Shown here: one piece after another, positions 24,041 through 34,221 of the stretch | How positions within the stretch are numbered: position 1 is the stretch's first letter | Layout: every line of letters starts with the position of its first letter | Assembly: GCF_001719065.1 (NCBI RefSeq) | Contig: NZ_LWAF01000009.1 | Coordinates: 1 to 64,000 of the forward strand | Direction: 5' to 3' | DNA from: Fervidobacterium thailandense | GTDB lineage: Bacteria > Thermotogota > Thermotogae > Thermotogales > Fervidobacteriaceae | Length of the DNA stretch: 64,000 nt | The notes under the pieces: model-generated | Databases searched by the model: none | Told to the model about the DNA's origin: nothing | Seen by the model: the letters and a program-made list of their open reading frames with translations, nothing else | Position numbers and translations under genes: made by a program

Positions 24041-25957
24041 GTGTTTGAATACCCACGCTCGCACTTTAAAATCTTTGTTTGCATATCATTAGCCTTACTT
24101 CTTTTGACTACACCAGCAGTTTCAAGTGGAATGGTGATTCTAACCAACGATAACATAATAACGGTCGACGGCAAGACCTTGAAGAGTGGGAACTTCAGGG
24201 GTGTACTCTACGATGGTACGACCATTTACTACATAACCGCCGATGGAATATTCTCCGTCGACGACCGCGTAAAAATCGACATAAAAGGCGCGGTTCAAGT
24301 TGGTCCAAGTCACGTTCTTGCCGGGAATAAAGTATACAAGATCCAAAACGGTAGGGCCATCGCCCTCAGCACAATTTCTCCGACGATGAGAAGTATCTCC
24401 GTTCGAAACGATTACGTGATAGGCATAGACGGCGGGCAAGTAGTTTGTTACCAAGACAGCAGCGTTATTTGGTCCATATTCACACCCGCCGAGTCAATAA
24501 AAGTGAGTGCCGATTTTCTCGCGGTTTTTACAACCCAAACGCAGCTTTTCAACATTTCAAATCCAAGATATGTGAAGCTTGAAAGATTTTATCCTGCTTA
24601 TGAAGACTACGCCTACTTTTCCGGTTATCATGCGTTCAGTGACGGAAGCAGGATCCACATTTATAAGGGAGCATCGAAACTGAGTGTTACGTTTCCTTAT
24701 CGTGGCCCGCTCTTCTCTGATGGTACGAATCTGTACTCTGGCAACACCGTGATAGGGCCCGATCTTACGCAACGAACACTCAATTACAATGTTCGCTACG
24801 TACTCCCAACCACCGTCCAACCCGAGTTTCTGGCTCAAGGTACAACAACGACCGGGACTGATCAGCCGAGGCAACAACAATCCCAAGGCGCACAGAGCGT
24901 AACCCAAGGTACGGTTACAATGCCGACTCGACCAGCGCAAACAACACAAACCCAGCAGGAGCAGACTAAGCCCCAAGAACAAACCAAGGAAATTACCCAG
25001 GAGGTCGTTAAACCAGAAGAACGGCAACCTGTTTCAAAGACTCCGAAGCTTTACGAACTTGTTTGGCGGGTTAATTTAAATGACGAGATACTCGGAAAGC
25101 CTGCCGTTAAAGGGGACACCGCGTACGTGGCAACACTCAGGGGAAACGTTTTCGCGATAAATTCCGGACGAATTTTGTGGAACTTTAAAACTAATTTTGT
25201 TGTCGTCGGTCATGTGACGGTCGGCAAGCATATTTACGTGGTTTGCTGGGACGATACGGTGTACGCCCTCGATGACGATGGTAAATTGAAGTGGAAGCTA
25301 AAACTTGACGGTGACATCTCCAATGGGGCTGCTTGGGATGGTTACAATTTGTACGTTGTAACAGATAACGGCACCGTGTACATAATCAGGGATAACACAA
25401 CAAGCGCAACGATAGTATCGACTTATAAAACGGCGAGTCTACCGGTGATTCCTCCGTCGATTTCCGTCTCCGGGAAAGTTTTCGTCGTGGATGGGCTTGG
25501 AAACCTCTGGCGCGAGAAAACAGTCAGTAGCCATGTCGGGAAAATCAGGAATCTGCCGGTCATCTCCGAAAATCCACAACCTGGTGCCCTTCTGGGATTC
25601 AACCTTGTTGACGAGTACGGAACGATTTACAGAGTAATTCCCATGGAAAAAGAGACAATCATCCAGCGCGACAAAGTAACTTTTCTCTCATTTTCTGAGG
25701 AAGTCCAGGATGCTGTTTTAGGTAGGAAGAATATTTACGTACTTACCTCATCGGGAAAGCTTTACGTGATCGACCGTTCGTCGAAAAAGATCCTCTTCAC
25801 CGATACCGTTGCAAAGGCAAAGTACATAAGTGTGAGTGATGGTTACCTCTTCGTTTTTGGCTCGGATGTCAGCTGCTACTACGTTGCTGACGAGCCCAGC
25901 GGATTGTGGAACAGCATATACGGTAATGCCTTGAACTGGAACGCCGCGCTTCGTTAG
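24041..25957 (+). CDS. Exported PQQ-like beta-propeller protein
   Basis: About 638 residues. A hydrophobic stretch (about 9-26) ending near VSSGM is a signal peptide. The N-terminal region (about 30-250) and C-terminal region (about 320-635) contain short repeated strands such as LYELVWRVNLNDEILGKPAVKGDTAYVATLRGNV-type blades (GKPA, GNVFAI, YALDDDGKLKW), typical of PQQ/BamB-like propellers; a low-complexity Gln/Thr linker (about 250-325) joins them. Start GTG 24041 has AAGGGG upstream; an in-frame GTG at 24023 precedes that site. No cofactor residues can be assigned; a binding or assembly role outside the membrane is likely. Confidence 0.75.
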   Translation: MFEYPRSHFKIFVCISLALLLLTTPAVSSGMVILTNDNIITVDGKTLKSGNFRGVLYDGTTIYYITADGIFSVDDRVKIDIKGAVQVGPSHVLAGNKVYKIQNGRAIALSTISPTMRSISVRNDYVIGIDGGQVVCYQDSSVIWSIFTPAESIKVSADFLAVFTTQTQLFNISNPRYVKLERFYPAYEDYAYFSGYHAFSDGSRIHIYKGASKLSVTFPYRGPLFSDGTNLYSGNTVIGPDLTQRTLNYNVRYVLPTTVQPEFLAQGTTTTGTDQPRQQQSQGAQSVTQGTVTMPTRPAQTTQTQQEQTKPQEQTKEITQEVVKPEERQPVSKTPKLYELVWRVNLNDEILGKPAVKGDTAYVATLRGNVFAINSGRILWNFKTNFVVVGHVTVGKHIYVVCWDDTVYALDDDGKLKWKLKLDGDISNGAAWDGYNLYVVTDNGTVYIIRDNTTSATIVSTYKTASLPVIPPSISVSGKVFVVDGLGNLWREKTVSSHVGKIRNLPVISENPQPGALLGFNLVDEYGTIYRVIPMEKETIIQRDKVTFLSFSEEVQDAVLGRKNIYVLTSSGKLYVIDRSSKKILFTDTVAKAKYISVSDGYLFVFGSDVSCYYVADEPSGLWNSIYGNALNWNAALR

Positions 25958-25988
25958 TTTTATCGTCCGAGGAATCTCCTGAAGAACG

Positions 25989-26567
25989 ATGGTGCGAACA
26001 ACGATGGATTGGAACTGCAAACTGATGGGTGAATTCGAGTACTTTGCAGTCGCCGTGCCCGTTTTTGAAAACCAGTTCGCGTTCGAAGTTCGATCCTCTT
26101 ACGTGAAACAGCCGGGGGAGGTCTCTTTTCCCGGTGGCCGGATCGAAGCAGGGGAAGAACCTTGCTTGACAGCCCGACGTGAGCTGGAAGAGGAACTCGG
26201 AATAGCAGATGTCAGTCTTTTGTTCGAACTCGAGCCACTTGTAACCCCGTTCAACTACGTCATCTTTCCCTACGTCTTCCAGCTCGGCGATACGAAGGTG
26301 AACATCAATCCAGTGGAAGTCGATAAAGTTTTTTATGCACCGGTTGATTTATTTCTAAAACCACATCATGTTTCACAGGTGGACGTGGTGCTACAACCGG
26401 GTGATGATTTTCCTTACGGATTTCTCCCCGGAGGCCGGAATTATCCTTGGAAACGCGGCTATTACAGGGTGATGTTTTTCTTTTACGGCGAACACGTTAT
26501 TTGGGGGCTAACGGCACGAATTGCCCACGAAGCAGCAAAACGATTATTAAAACTTTCAGAGACCTGA
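25989..26567 (+). CDS. NUDIX hydrolase, CoA-pyrophosphatase-like
   Basis: 192 residues. The Nudix box is complete: GGRIEAGEEPCLTARRELEEELG (Gly, Glu, REL and EE in place), preceded by PGEVSFPGG, which matches the NudL/coenzyme-A diphosphatase signature. Middle and C-terminus fit the small NudL-like size. Hydrolyses a nucleoside diphosphate derivative, perhaps CoA. Starts: ATG 25989, with ATG 26004 possible. 32 bp after the propeller gene. Confidence 0.9.
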   Translation: MVRTTMDWNCKLMGEFEYFAVAVPVFENQFAFEVRSSYVKQPGEVSFPGGRIEAGEEPCLTARRELEEELGIADVSLLFELEPLVTPFNYVIFPYVFQLGDTKVNINPVEVDKVFYAPVDLFLKPHHVSQVDVVLQPGDDFPYGFLPGGRNYPWKRGYYRVMFFFYGEHVIWGLTARIAHEAAKRLLKLSET

Positions 26568-26604
26568 AGTTCGGCTAAATAACATCCGCTGGGGGGATAG
26601 GGAG

Positions 26605-28128
26605 ATGTTCTTTCGCCTTAACTCCGCCGTGCTGGTTGGTTTGAAACCCCTGCTTGTTGTTGTTGAGGTCGATATTAACACGAGGAGTGTTCGCAGGGAT
26701 ATCAACATCGTCGGGTTACCGGATGCTGCGGTTAAAGAGAGCAAACAACGCATACTTAGCGCTTTTAAAAACTCGGGAATAGTTATGCCCGACGGACTGA
26801 TTACCGTCAACCTTGCACCGAGTGATGTGAAGAAAGAAGGTACGTTTCTTGACCTTGCCATAGCCTTGGCGATACTTGGAGCCCAGAAGAGCATACCGAA
26901 ATTCGACGGCGTTGTCATCGGGGAGCTTGGACTCGATGGTACGGTGCGTAAAGTTCGTGGTGTATTACCGATACTTCTGGAATTCTGTAGTGACGATAGG
27001 GAATTTATAATCCCGTTCGAGAACCTTAGAGAAGCTTCGGCCACACAGGCTAAGTTTAAAGCGTTCCGGTCTTTAAACGAAGCCGTCCACTCCCTTCGTA
27101 CTGGTACGTATACTCCACCAGCTTTAAAACCGGGTGAAGAAGTGGTTGAAAGTACCTCCGAAGAAGACGTAGATTTTAGCGACATCAAGGGCCACGCTTT
27201 ACCGAAGAGGGCACTCGAAATCGCCGCAGCTGGTGGTCACAACGTGATAATGGTTGGTCCACCGGGTACTGGTAAAACGATGTTCGCAAAACGTTTTCCA
27301 ACGATTCTTCCGGAGATGGACGAGCAAGAGATTATCGAAACGTCGAAGATTTACAGCGCGGTGGGATTGCTCAATGATCAACTTGTAAGAAAGCGTCCTT
27401 TCAGGAATCCCCACCACTCGGCCAGTGCGGTTGCCATCATCGGTGGTGGGAGCAGCGTTAAGCCAGGTGAAATCACATTGGCTCACAACGGTGTTCTGTT
27501 TCTTGACGAACTTCCAGAGTTTCGCAGTGACGTTCTCGAAGCATTACGTGAACCTTTGGAGGAAGGTGTTGTAACGGTCAGTCGCGCGAAAGGTTCGTAC
27601 GTCTTCCCCGCCAAGTTCCAATTGATCGCCGCTATGAACCCATGTCCGTGCGGGTATTACGGGGACAAGGAAGTATCGTGCAAATGTTCCCCACTGGAAA
27701 TTAGAAGGTACTGGAAGAACATCTCCGGACCGATACTCGACAGAATCGACATCCAAATCCACGTGCCACGGATAAGCTTCGAGGAGATGCGTGCCAAAAG
27801 TTACGGGGAAAGTAGCACGCAAATAAGGGAACGTGTGCTCAGAGCTCGCGAAGTACAAAAGAGACGGTACGCATCGGAAAAAGTAAAATTGAACGCACAC
27901 TTGACACACAAAATGATCGAAAAGTATGTTACACTTACACCGGAAGCCGAAGAGTTGTTGAAATCTTACGCATCCAAGCACAAACTCTCTGGTAGGTCGA
28001 TAGACAAGGTCATAAAGGTTGCCAGAACGGTGGCCGATTTGAACGGCACAGAGTACGTGGACCTCGCCGCACTTGCCGAGGCTTTACAATTCAGGTTAGC
28101 AAGTGTTGACGAAGTTAACGCATGGTGA
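26605..28128 (+). CDS. comM: YifB/ComM-type Mg-chelatase-like AAA+ ATPase
   Basis: 507 residues. N-terminal Lon-protease-like domain (about 1-170; KESKQRILSAFKNSG), then an AAA+ module: Walker A GPPGTGKTMFAKR near residue 219, Walker B LFLDELPEF, ISGPILDRID, and a C-terminal Mg-chelatase-like domain with CPCGYYGD and CKCS zinc-like cysteines. ComM is a hexameric branch-migration helicase that extends heteroduplex during natural transformation. Fits the presence of pilB in the window. Start ATG 26605 follows a G-rich site. Confidence 0.93.
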   Translation: MFFRLNSAVLVGLKPLLVVVEVDINTRSVRRDINIVGLPDAAVKESKQRILSAFKNSGIVMPDGLITVNLAPSDVKKEGTFLDLAIALAILGAQKSIPKFDGVVIGELGLDGTVRKVRGVLPILLEFCSDDREFIIPFENLREASATQAKFKAFRSLNEAVHSLRTGTYTPPALKPGEEVVESTSEEDVDFSDIKGHALPKRALEIAAAGGHNVIMVGPPGTGKTMFAKRFPTILPEMDEQEIIETSKIYSAVGLLNDQLVRKRPFRNPHHSASAVAIIGGGSSVKPGEITLAHNGVLFLDELPEFRSDVLEALREPLEEGVVTVSRAKGSYVFPAKFQLIAAMNPCPCGYYGDKEVSCKCSPLEIRRYWKNISGPILDRIDIQIHVPRISFEEMRAKSYGESSTQIRERVLRAREVQKRRYASEKVKLNAHLTHKMIEKYVTLTPEAEELLKSYASKHKLSGRSIDKVIKVARTVADLNGTEYVDLAALAEALQFRLASVDEVNAW

Positions 28129-28147
28129 AAAACGGGAGGTTGGAACT

Positions 28148-29626
28148 GTGAACGCGGGTGTTGAAATGCTCAAGAAGTATTACGCAAGGATATCAAAATT
28201 CTCGAGTGCCGCAAGTCTTCTGTACTGGGACATGCAGACTTACATGCCGAAAATGGCAGGCCCTTTCAGGGCTGAGGCCCTTGCCGAACTCTCCGGGTAC
28301 GTCTTTCAACTCGCAACCTCAGACGAACTCGGTGCTTTACTCGAAGATGCGAATCCGCAAGACGAGGTGGAGGAAGCCATTGTACGGGTTGGGAAGAGGG
28401 AGTTTGAAAGGTTCAGGAAGATTCCGAAGGAGCTGTTCGAGGAATTTGTCAAGGCATCAACACTTTGCGAACAAGCATGGCAGGAGGCAAAAAGACAGGA
28501 TAATTTCAAAACGGTGGAACCTTTCTTGCAAAAGGTGGTTGAACTCAGTAGGGAGATCGCCGAAAAGCTTGGTTACGAAAAAGACCCTTACGATGCGTTA
28601 ATTGACCAGTTCGAACCCGGAATGACCGCACAAAAAGTTGCAACTCTGTTTTCGGAACTTAGGGAATTCACTATCGCACTACTCGAACGGATAGAAAAGT
28701 TGGAACCCGTTCACGACGTTCTCTCAGGGGTGGAAATTGAGCCAGAAAGACAACGAAAATTTAACGAATGGCTCCTGGATTACCTTGGATTCGATCGCTC
28801 AAGGGGAAGGCTCGACGTTTCCGAGCATCCTTTCACAAACCCCATCGGGTTGAACGATGTTCGAATCACTACCCGTTACGTGCTCGACGACATTAAGAAT
28901 TCGATATTCTCCACTATCCACGAGTTTGGTCACGCGTTGTATTCACTCTCTATTCCCCAGGAGTTCTACGGACTTCCCATTGGATCAAGTGCGTCCTACG
29001 GTTTTGACGAGAGCCAGTCAAGGTTCTGGGAAAACATTGTTGGAAGAAGCTTGGAGTTTTGGAAAGGTGTGCATGGAAAGTTCATCGAGCTCTTCCCGGA
29101 ATTCTCCCAGTACGATGCGCACCAGCTTTGGAAATCCGTGAATGTCATCAAAAGGTCCTACATACGCACCGAAGCGGACGAACTTACTTACAATTTACAC
29201 ATCATCCTGCGGTTTGAACTTGAACACGCCCTGATAAATGGTGAGCTTAAAGTCCAGGATATTCCTTCAACGTGGAACGAGTACTTTGAAAAATACGTTG
29301 GTCTGAAGGTGTCATCAGACAGGATGGGTTGTCTACAAGACCCGCACTGGTACGGTGGTTCGTTTGGATACTTCCCAAGCTACACACTCGGTAACCTGTA
29401 CTCAGCGCAAATTAAGCACAGCTTATCGAAGGAACTACCGTTTGAACAGCTCGTTGAGGAAGGTAACTTTGAGCCGATAAAGAGTTGGTTATACGACAAG
29501 ATTTACAGCAAGGGGAAGATTTACGAGCCAGAGGTTCTCATCGAAAAGCTCTCCGGAGAACCTTTGAACGTGACGTATTTCAGAGACTACATATCGGAGA
29601 AAGCAAAACGCATTTTTAATAGCTGA
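28148..29626 (+). CDS. M32-family carboxypeptidase (Taq type)
   Basis: 492 residues, normal length. Zinc motif IHEFGHALY (HEXXH) near residue 258 and downstream GFDESQSRFWEN supplying the third ligand; YHPSYTLGNLY-like block FPSYTLGNLYSAQIK near the C-terminus is typical. Removes C-terminal residues from peptides in the cytosol. Start GTG 28148 has GGGAGG 9 nt upstream; the in-frame ATG-like start at 28103 would overlap comM and lacks a site. Confidence 0.95.
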   Translation: MNAGVEMLKKYYARISKFSSAASLLYWDMQTYMPKMAGPFRAEALAELSGYVFQLATSDELGALLEDANPQDEVEEAIVRVGKREFERFRKIPKELFEEFVKASTLCEQAWQEAKRQDNFKTVEPFLQKVVELSREIAEKLGYEKDPYDALIDQFEPGMTAQKVATLFSELREFTIALLERIEKLEPVHDVLSGVEIEPERQRKFNEWLLDYLGFDRSRGRLDVSEHPFTNPIGLNDVRITTRYVLDDIKNSIFSTIHEFGHALYSLSIPQEFYGLPIGSSASYGFDESQSRFWENIVGRSLEFWKGVHGKFIELFPEFSQYDAHQLWKSVNVIKRSYIRTEADELTYNLHIILRFELEHALINGELKVQDIPSTWNEYFEKYVGLKVSSDRMGCLQDPHWYGGSFGYFPSYTLGNLYSAQIKHSLSKELPFEQLVEEGNFEPIKSWLYDKIYSKGKIYEPEVLIEKLSGEPLNVTYFRDYISEKAKRIFNS

Positions 29627-29631
29627 AGTGA

Positions 29632-29659
29632 TTGAAACAAGCTAACTTTGTGGTATAAT
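29632..29659 (+). promoter_or_regulatory. hfq promoter
   Basis: TTGAAA (29632-29637), 16-nt spacer, TATAAT (29654-29659), about 90 bp before the hfq start. The long leader leaves room for control of translation. Confidence 0.75.
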
Positions 29660-29748
29660 CTCATCGTGCAAACTCTTCGATACAAAAAATACTCGGCTTT
29701 CTCTTTATCTTTCCAGTTCTCAGTTTGCTTACCAGGGGGGCTGCTTTT

Positions 29749-30024
29749 ATGGCGAAAGAAAAGTTTAACCTCCAGGATAGGTTGTTGAACATCGTAAGAA
29801 CCAGGAAAATCGAGGTTAAGGTCTACCTTGTGAACGGCTTTCAAACGAAGGGGATCGTTCGCTCTTTTGACAATTTCACCATACTTCTCGAAAATGGACG
29901 TCAGCAGACACTGATTTACAAACATGCCATCAGCACGATACTACCATCCGAGTACATTATGCTTGCCAAACCGGAGGAACAAGGTGAAGCGAAACAAGAA
30001 AGCACGGAGGAGCAACAGGGCTGA
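29749..30024 (+). CDS. hfq: RNA chaperone Hfq
   Basis: 91 residues. Sm1 block LQDRLLNIVRTRKIEVKVYLVNGFQTKGIVRSFDNFTILLE and Sm2 block IYKHAISTILP are clear (proximal-face YKHAIS). Acidic, Gln-rich C-terminal tail. Pairs small RNAs with targets; the small RNAs found at 3798-4260 are possible clients, by inference. ATG 29749 has a G-rich site upstream; an in-frame start at 29725 is unlikely. First gene of hfq-hflX, as in many bacteria. Confidence 0.97.
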   Translation: MAKEKFNLQDRLLNIVRTRKIEVKVYLVNGFQTKGIVRSFDNFTILLENGRQQTLIYKHAISTILPSEYIMLAKPEEQGEAKQESTEEQQG

Positions 30025-30052
30025 CGATTCTTTTGCGAGAAATTCAGAGGTG

Positions 30053-31352
30053 ATGCTTAACTATCGACCTGAGCGGAAAGAAAGCGTTACTGATTTGCGT
30101 TGAGACCGGTAAAGGATTTTCCTGCTCGGACTCGCTCCAAGAACTCGAGGACCTTTGCGGAACACTGGAGATAGTTGTTTACGATAAGCTGATCCAGAGA
30201 AGGGATCGTCCGGATCCTGTATTTTTTGTTGGTTCGGGAAAATTGCAGAAAATTGCAGAAACCGTCAAAACCGGAGAGGTGGAACTAATAATCGTTGACG
30301 ATGAGCTAACACCGGTCCAGCACCGCAATCTGGAAGAACAACTGAAGTGTCTGGTAATGGACAGAACCCAGGTCATTCTTGAAATATTCGCCAGGCATGC
30401 AACAACGGCGGAAGGTAAACTCCAGGTGGAACTTGCAAGATTAACCTACGAGCTACCCCGCCTGCGAGGTAAGGGATTGTTCCTATCGAATCCCGGTGGT
30501 GGTGTAGGAACACGGGGACCTGGTGAAACAATCCTGGAGTTGGATAGGCGAAAGATAAAGGATAGAATTGCGCATTTGAAAAGGGAGCTCAAAAAACTTA
30601 CTCTGAACAGGGCAAATGTTAGAAAGGCGCGTTTGGAGAGTGGATATCCGATAGTCTCTATCGTTGGTTACACCAACGCAGGAAAGAGCACGTTGTTGAA
30701 GAGGTTAGCCAGGGAAGAAGGAATCCTGGTATCAAGCAAGCTGTTTTCAACACTCAACCCCGCTACGCGACGTGTGAAGATGCCAGGGGGTAGAGTATTT
30801 CTCTTCAGCGATACCGTTGGATTCATAAGGAAGTTACCGCACACATTGATAGAAGCCTTCAAATCGACTCTTGAAGAGGTTCTTTTTGCCGATCTCTTGA
30901 TCGTGCTTGTGGATGCGAGTGATCCACTTTATAACGATAAGTTGAAGGCCACACTGAACGTTTTGGAGGAGATTAAAGCCTTGGAAAAGCCGAGAATGGT
31001 CGTCTTCAACAAGATCGACCAGATACCGATCGAGCGGATGGAGATGCTGAAGTTGGAACATCCCGACGCACTGTTCATCTCTGCAAAAACCGGTCAAGGG
31101 ATTCCAGAACTTCTCCGAAGCGTTGAGAAGTTCGTACTTTCCACTGAGCCATGTGTAACTGTGAAAATTAATGTAACGATGCTTGCTGAACTTGAAAAAT
31201 TTCGAGAATTGGCAACGATCACGCAGATTGGAAGTAACGAAAGTTCGGAAACGCTCAGGTTCAGGATCTGCGGACCCGAGAGTGTTGTTAAAAAACTCAA
31301 AAGTTACTTCGAAGGAGGTCACGAAACCGATGGAGCTGAGAACTTGGCTTAA
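30053..31352 (+). CDS. hflX: GTPase HflX (5' end out of frame or non-AUG start)
   Basis: About 430 residues if the conserved N-terminus is included. The reading frame of the body extends upstream to 30063 and encodes KKALLICVETG...IQRRDRPDPVFFVGSGKL, the expected HflX N-terminal domain, but it has no ATG, GTG or TTG before TTG 30243, which lies inside that domain. ATG 30053, in the next frame, would join it if one A in TTAACT (30057-30062) were absent, giving MLTIDLSGKK. AGAGGTG (30046-30052) lies just before. Body: GPGETILELDRRKI, G1 GYTNAGKSTL, G3 DTVGFIRKLP, G4 NKID, SAKTGQG. Rescues stalled ribosomes in known relatives. Either a sequencing error, a real frameshift or a non-AUG start (ATC 30063). 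Confidence 0.92.
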
Positions 31353-32328
31353 GCCTTTGATAGTTGTTCCACTCCTTTTGATCGTCTTGGGATTAGTTCG
31401 GACGACTTTTGCTCAATTTGAGCCACCTGTTAACAACTCTTACGTTACCGCAACGTTTATGGAATTCCGTTCAACCGGTAACGTTCCGCATTTCCACGCC
31501 GGCGTGGACTTCAGTACCTTCCTACGCGAGGGCATTGAGATAAGGGCTGCTGCAGACGGTTATCTGGTCAGGCTCGAGATCGACGAAGGAGGAATCTACG
31601 GAAACACGATCGTTTTACAACACGAAAATGGTTACAGAACATTGTACGCGCACCTTCAAAGATTCGCGGAGAAAACGGATTTCATCGTAAACATGCTGCG
31701 TTCAGAATTCGGAAATCAACGCATCGTGGTTGAGTTTCTCTCCGACGATGTAAAATTCCAGCGTGGTGAGGTTGTTGGTTATTCGGGAAAAACGGGCGAG
31801 GCAACACAACCGCATGCACACTTCGAGGTACGCGATAAAGATGAAAAGTACGTGTACGATCCTCTTAGGTTCATTGACGTTAAGAGATTAAAACCTGTCC
31901 AAATGGGTATTGTTCTCAAATCTCTCCTTATTTCGGATAAAGAATATCAGTACTCACCCGGTGCAGTATATACCTTCAACGGAGATTACCCGAAGATCAG
32001 TGTGGAAGCTTACACGGAATTAGCGAAAAATTTACTTGGAGTTAAGGAAATAAAACTGTACTTTTCCAACGAGTTGGTGTATCATATAATACTTGATGAA
32101 ATCCCCTTGGACTTTTACGAAAAACCTTACACCGTTTATCACGAAAAAACAACGATGACGAGCCTAATTTACAAAGCGTTTTACAAGCTTTATTCGGACG
32201 AAGAGTTACCTTTTGTAAAGGTAAACCGGGTCGGTGAATTTAAACGCTTAACTTACGATGTTAAAGTGGAAATTTCAGATGTTTTTGGAAACAGCGGTGT
32301 TTTCACATTCACTCTGAAAAGGGGTTAA
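31330..32328 (+). CDS. Secreted M23-family (LytM) peptidase-like protein
   Basis: 332 residues. Signal peptide: hydrophobic about 9-27 ending in TFAQ. LytM motifs: HFHAGVDF near residue 54 (His and Asp ligands) and PHAHFEV near 161 (HxH), so the zinc site looks intact. The C-terminal half (about 190-332) is beta-rich without an assignment. Cuts peptidoglycan cross-links or acts as an amidase activator. ATG 31330 follows GGAGGTC and overlaps the end of hflX by 23 bp. Confidence 0.9.
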   Translation: MELRTWLKPLIVVPLLLIVLGLVRTTFAQFEPPVNNSYVTATFMEFRSTGNVPHFHAGVDFSTFLREGIEIRAAADGYLVRLEIDEGGIYGNTIVLQHENGYRTLYAHLQRFAEKTDFIVNMLRSEFGNQRIVVEFLSDDVKFQRGEVVGYSGKTGEATQPHAHFEVRDKDEKYVYDPLRFIDVKRLKPVQMGIVLKSLLISDKEYQYSPGAVYTFNGDYPKISVEAYTELAKNLLGVKEIKLYFSNELVYHIILDEIPLDFYEKPYTVYHEKTTMTSLIYKAFYKLYSDEELPFVKVNRVGEFKRLTYDVKVEISDVFGNSGVFTFTLKRG

Positions 32329-32349
32329 CTTCACCAAGTAGGTGATAAT

Positions 32350-32682
32350 ATGTTCGGTTTTTTCAAAAAACGTGAGAAGACCGAAGCCGAACTTGAGCGA
32401 AATCCGTTTTACAAAGAAAAGAACGCGTTGGTTGTGTACATAAAGTGTAACCGTTGTGGAGAGGTGTTTAGGAGCCACCTTAGAATCGGGTACGATTTTA
32501 TAATTAACTACGACGATCGGTCCACGCCATTTCTCGTAGAGAAGGTCTACGTTGGCTCCAAGTGCCCGAACAAGATTGAACTTCGAGCAAAATTCACTGG
32601 CTCATACAAGCCAGTGAGCATCGAGATAGACGGTGGAAAGTTTATCTCAAAAGAAACCTACGAAAGGGAGGCAGAGAGATGA
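32350..32682 (+). CDS. Conserved small protein with zinc-like cysteines
   Basis: 110 residues, basic and charged N-terminus ([13 protein letters not shown]). CNRCGEVF near residue 34 and a later Cys (SKCPNK) suggest a partial metal site. No family recognised. The stop overlaps the metK start (ATGA), so both are co-translated; a role with ribosome or methionine metabolism is only positional. Confidence 0.7.
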   Translation: MFGFFKKREKTEAELERNPFYKEKNALVVYIKCNRCGEVFRSHLRIGYDFIINYDDRSTPFLVEKVYVGSKCPNKIELRAKFTGSYKPVSIEIDGGKFISKETYEREAER

Positions 32683-33869
32683 GACGGCTATTCACCAGTG
32701 AAAGTGTGACGGAAGGTCACCCAGACAAGATGGCAGACCAGATCAGCGATGCCATCTTGGACGCGATTATTTCAGAAGATCCAAAGGCACGTGTTGCGGT
32801 TGAAACACTCTTAACAACCGGTGTCGCCGTTGTTGCCGGAGAAGTTACGACCCGAGCCTACGTTGATGTTCAGGACATCGTTAGGAAAACGGTACTCGAG
32901 ATCGGCTACACGAGGGCGAAGTACGGCTTTGACGGTGAAACTTGTGCGGTGCTTTCTTCAATCCACAGCCAGTCACCGGATATCGCTCTCGGAGTTGATG
33001 AAGCAGCGGAGTACAAAGAAGGAGAAAAGGCCGAGGACGAGCTAGAAAAAGTTGGTGCTGGAGACCAGGGAATGATGTTTGGTTACGCAACGAACGAAAC
33101 TCCCGAGCTCATGCCACTTCCGATTATGCTTGCGCACAAACTCGCTATGAAACTTGCTGAAGTTAGAAAGAACGGAACGGTACCGTTCCTCAGACCGGAT
33201 GGTAAGACACAAGTTACCGTGGAATACGACGAAAACGATAGGCCGATAAGGGTAGATACGGTACTCATTTCCACGCAACACGAGCCGGATGTTACAATCC
33301 CCGAGATCAAAGAAGCACTCATCAAATACGTTATTGATCCCGTTATACCTGAACATTTGCGTGATGATAAGATGAGGATACTTGTTAACCCAACTGGAAG
33401 GTTTGTACTCGGCGGCCCATCGGCGGATACCGGCTTGACCGGTAGGAAGATCATTGTTGACACCTACGGTGGTGCGATTCCACACGGTGGCGGTGCTTTC
33501 AGCGGTAAGGACCCAACGAAGGTCGACAGGTCGGCCCATTACTTTGCAAGGTACGTTGCCAAAAACGTTGTAGCCGCTGGGTTGGCTGATAAATTTATGA
33601 TTCAGGTCGCGTACGCAATTGGTGTTGCAAGGCCTGTTTCAATAATGATTAACACCTTCGGTACCGCGAAAGTTGACGAAGAAAAACTCCTGAAGGTTAT
33701 CGTTGAACTCTTCGATTTCAGGCCGGGTGCGATAATCAAGAAACTCAACTTACTCAGACCGATATACAAAAAGACAGCCGCGTACGGACACTTTGGAAGA
33801 AACGATCCAGACTTTACTTGGGAACAAACTGACATGGTTCGCGAACTGAGAGCAGCCTTTAATTTCTGA
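32679..33869 (+). CDS. metK: S-adenosylmethionine synthetase
   Basis: 396 residues, full length. Makes SAM from Met and ATP. Signatures: [24 protein letters not shown] at the N-terminus, [33 protein letters not shown] and [16 protein letters not shown]. Works with ahcY in the same window in the methyl cycle. Confidence 0.98.
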   Translation: MRRLFTSESVTEGHPDKMADQISDAILDAIISEDPKARVAVETLLTTGVAVVAGEVTTRAYVDVQDIVRKTVLEIGYTRAKYGFDGETCAVLSSIHSQSPDIALGVDEAAEYKEGEKAEDELEKVGAGDQGMMFGYATNETPELMPLPIMLAHKLAMKLAEVRKNGTVPFLRPDGKTQVTVEYDENDRPIRVDTVLISTQHEPDVTIPEIKEALIKYVIDPVIPEHLRDDKMRILVNPTGRFVLGGPSADTGLTGRKIIVDTYGGAIPHGGGAFSGKDPTKVDRSAHYFARYVAKNVVAAGLADKFMIQVAYAIGVARPVSIMINTFGTAKVDEEKLLKVIVELFDFRPGAIIKKLNLLRPIYKKTAAYGHFGRNDPDFTWEQTDMVRELRAAFNF

Positions 33870-33901
33870 GACCAGAAGAGAGGAATTAAGGAGGGGATGT
33901 A

Positions 33902-34198
33902 ATGCCAAATACGAAATCCGCGGCAAAGCGTGTTAGGGTTTCGGAAAAGAGGAGAATTATAAACAAAGCCTATAAAACGAGCATGAAGAACAAGATCAAG
34001 GCTGTGTTGAAAGCGATTGCCGAGAAGAGGAGTCCTGAAGAGGTTCAGCAGCTCTTCATCAAAGCACAGAGTGCTATAGATAAGGCAGCCCGCAGGGGCG
34101 CGATTCACAAAAACCAAGCTAGCAGGCGAAAATCAAGGTTGGCAGCAAAGGTCAAAGCGTACTTGGCTCAGCTTCAGGGTTCCGAGGCTACTAAATAA
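33902..34198 (+). CDS. rpsT: 30S ribosomal protein S20
   Basis: 98 residues, Lys/Arg-rich. [19 protein letters not shown] and the [18 protein letters not shown]-terminal block are typical S20. GGAGG lies before the ATG. Confidence 0.97.
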   Translation: MPNTKSAAKRVRVSEKRRIINKAYKTSMKNKIKAVLKAIAEKRSPEEVQQLFIKAQSAIDKAARRGAIHKNQASRRKSRLAAKVKAYLAQLQGSEATK

Positions 34199-34221
34199 AC
34201 CCTATCAAAAGGGGTGTAACA

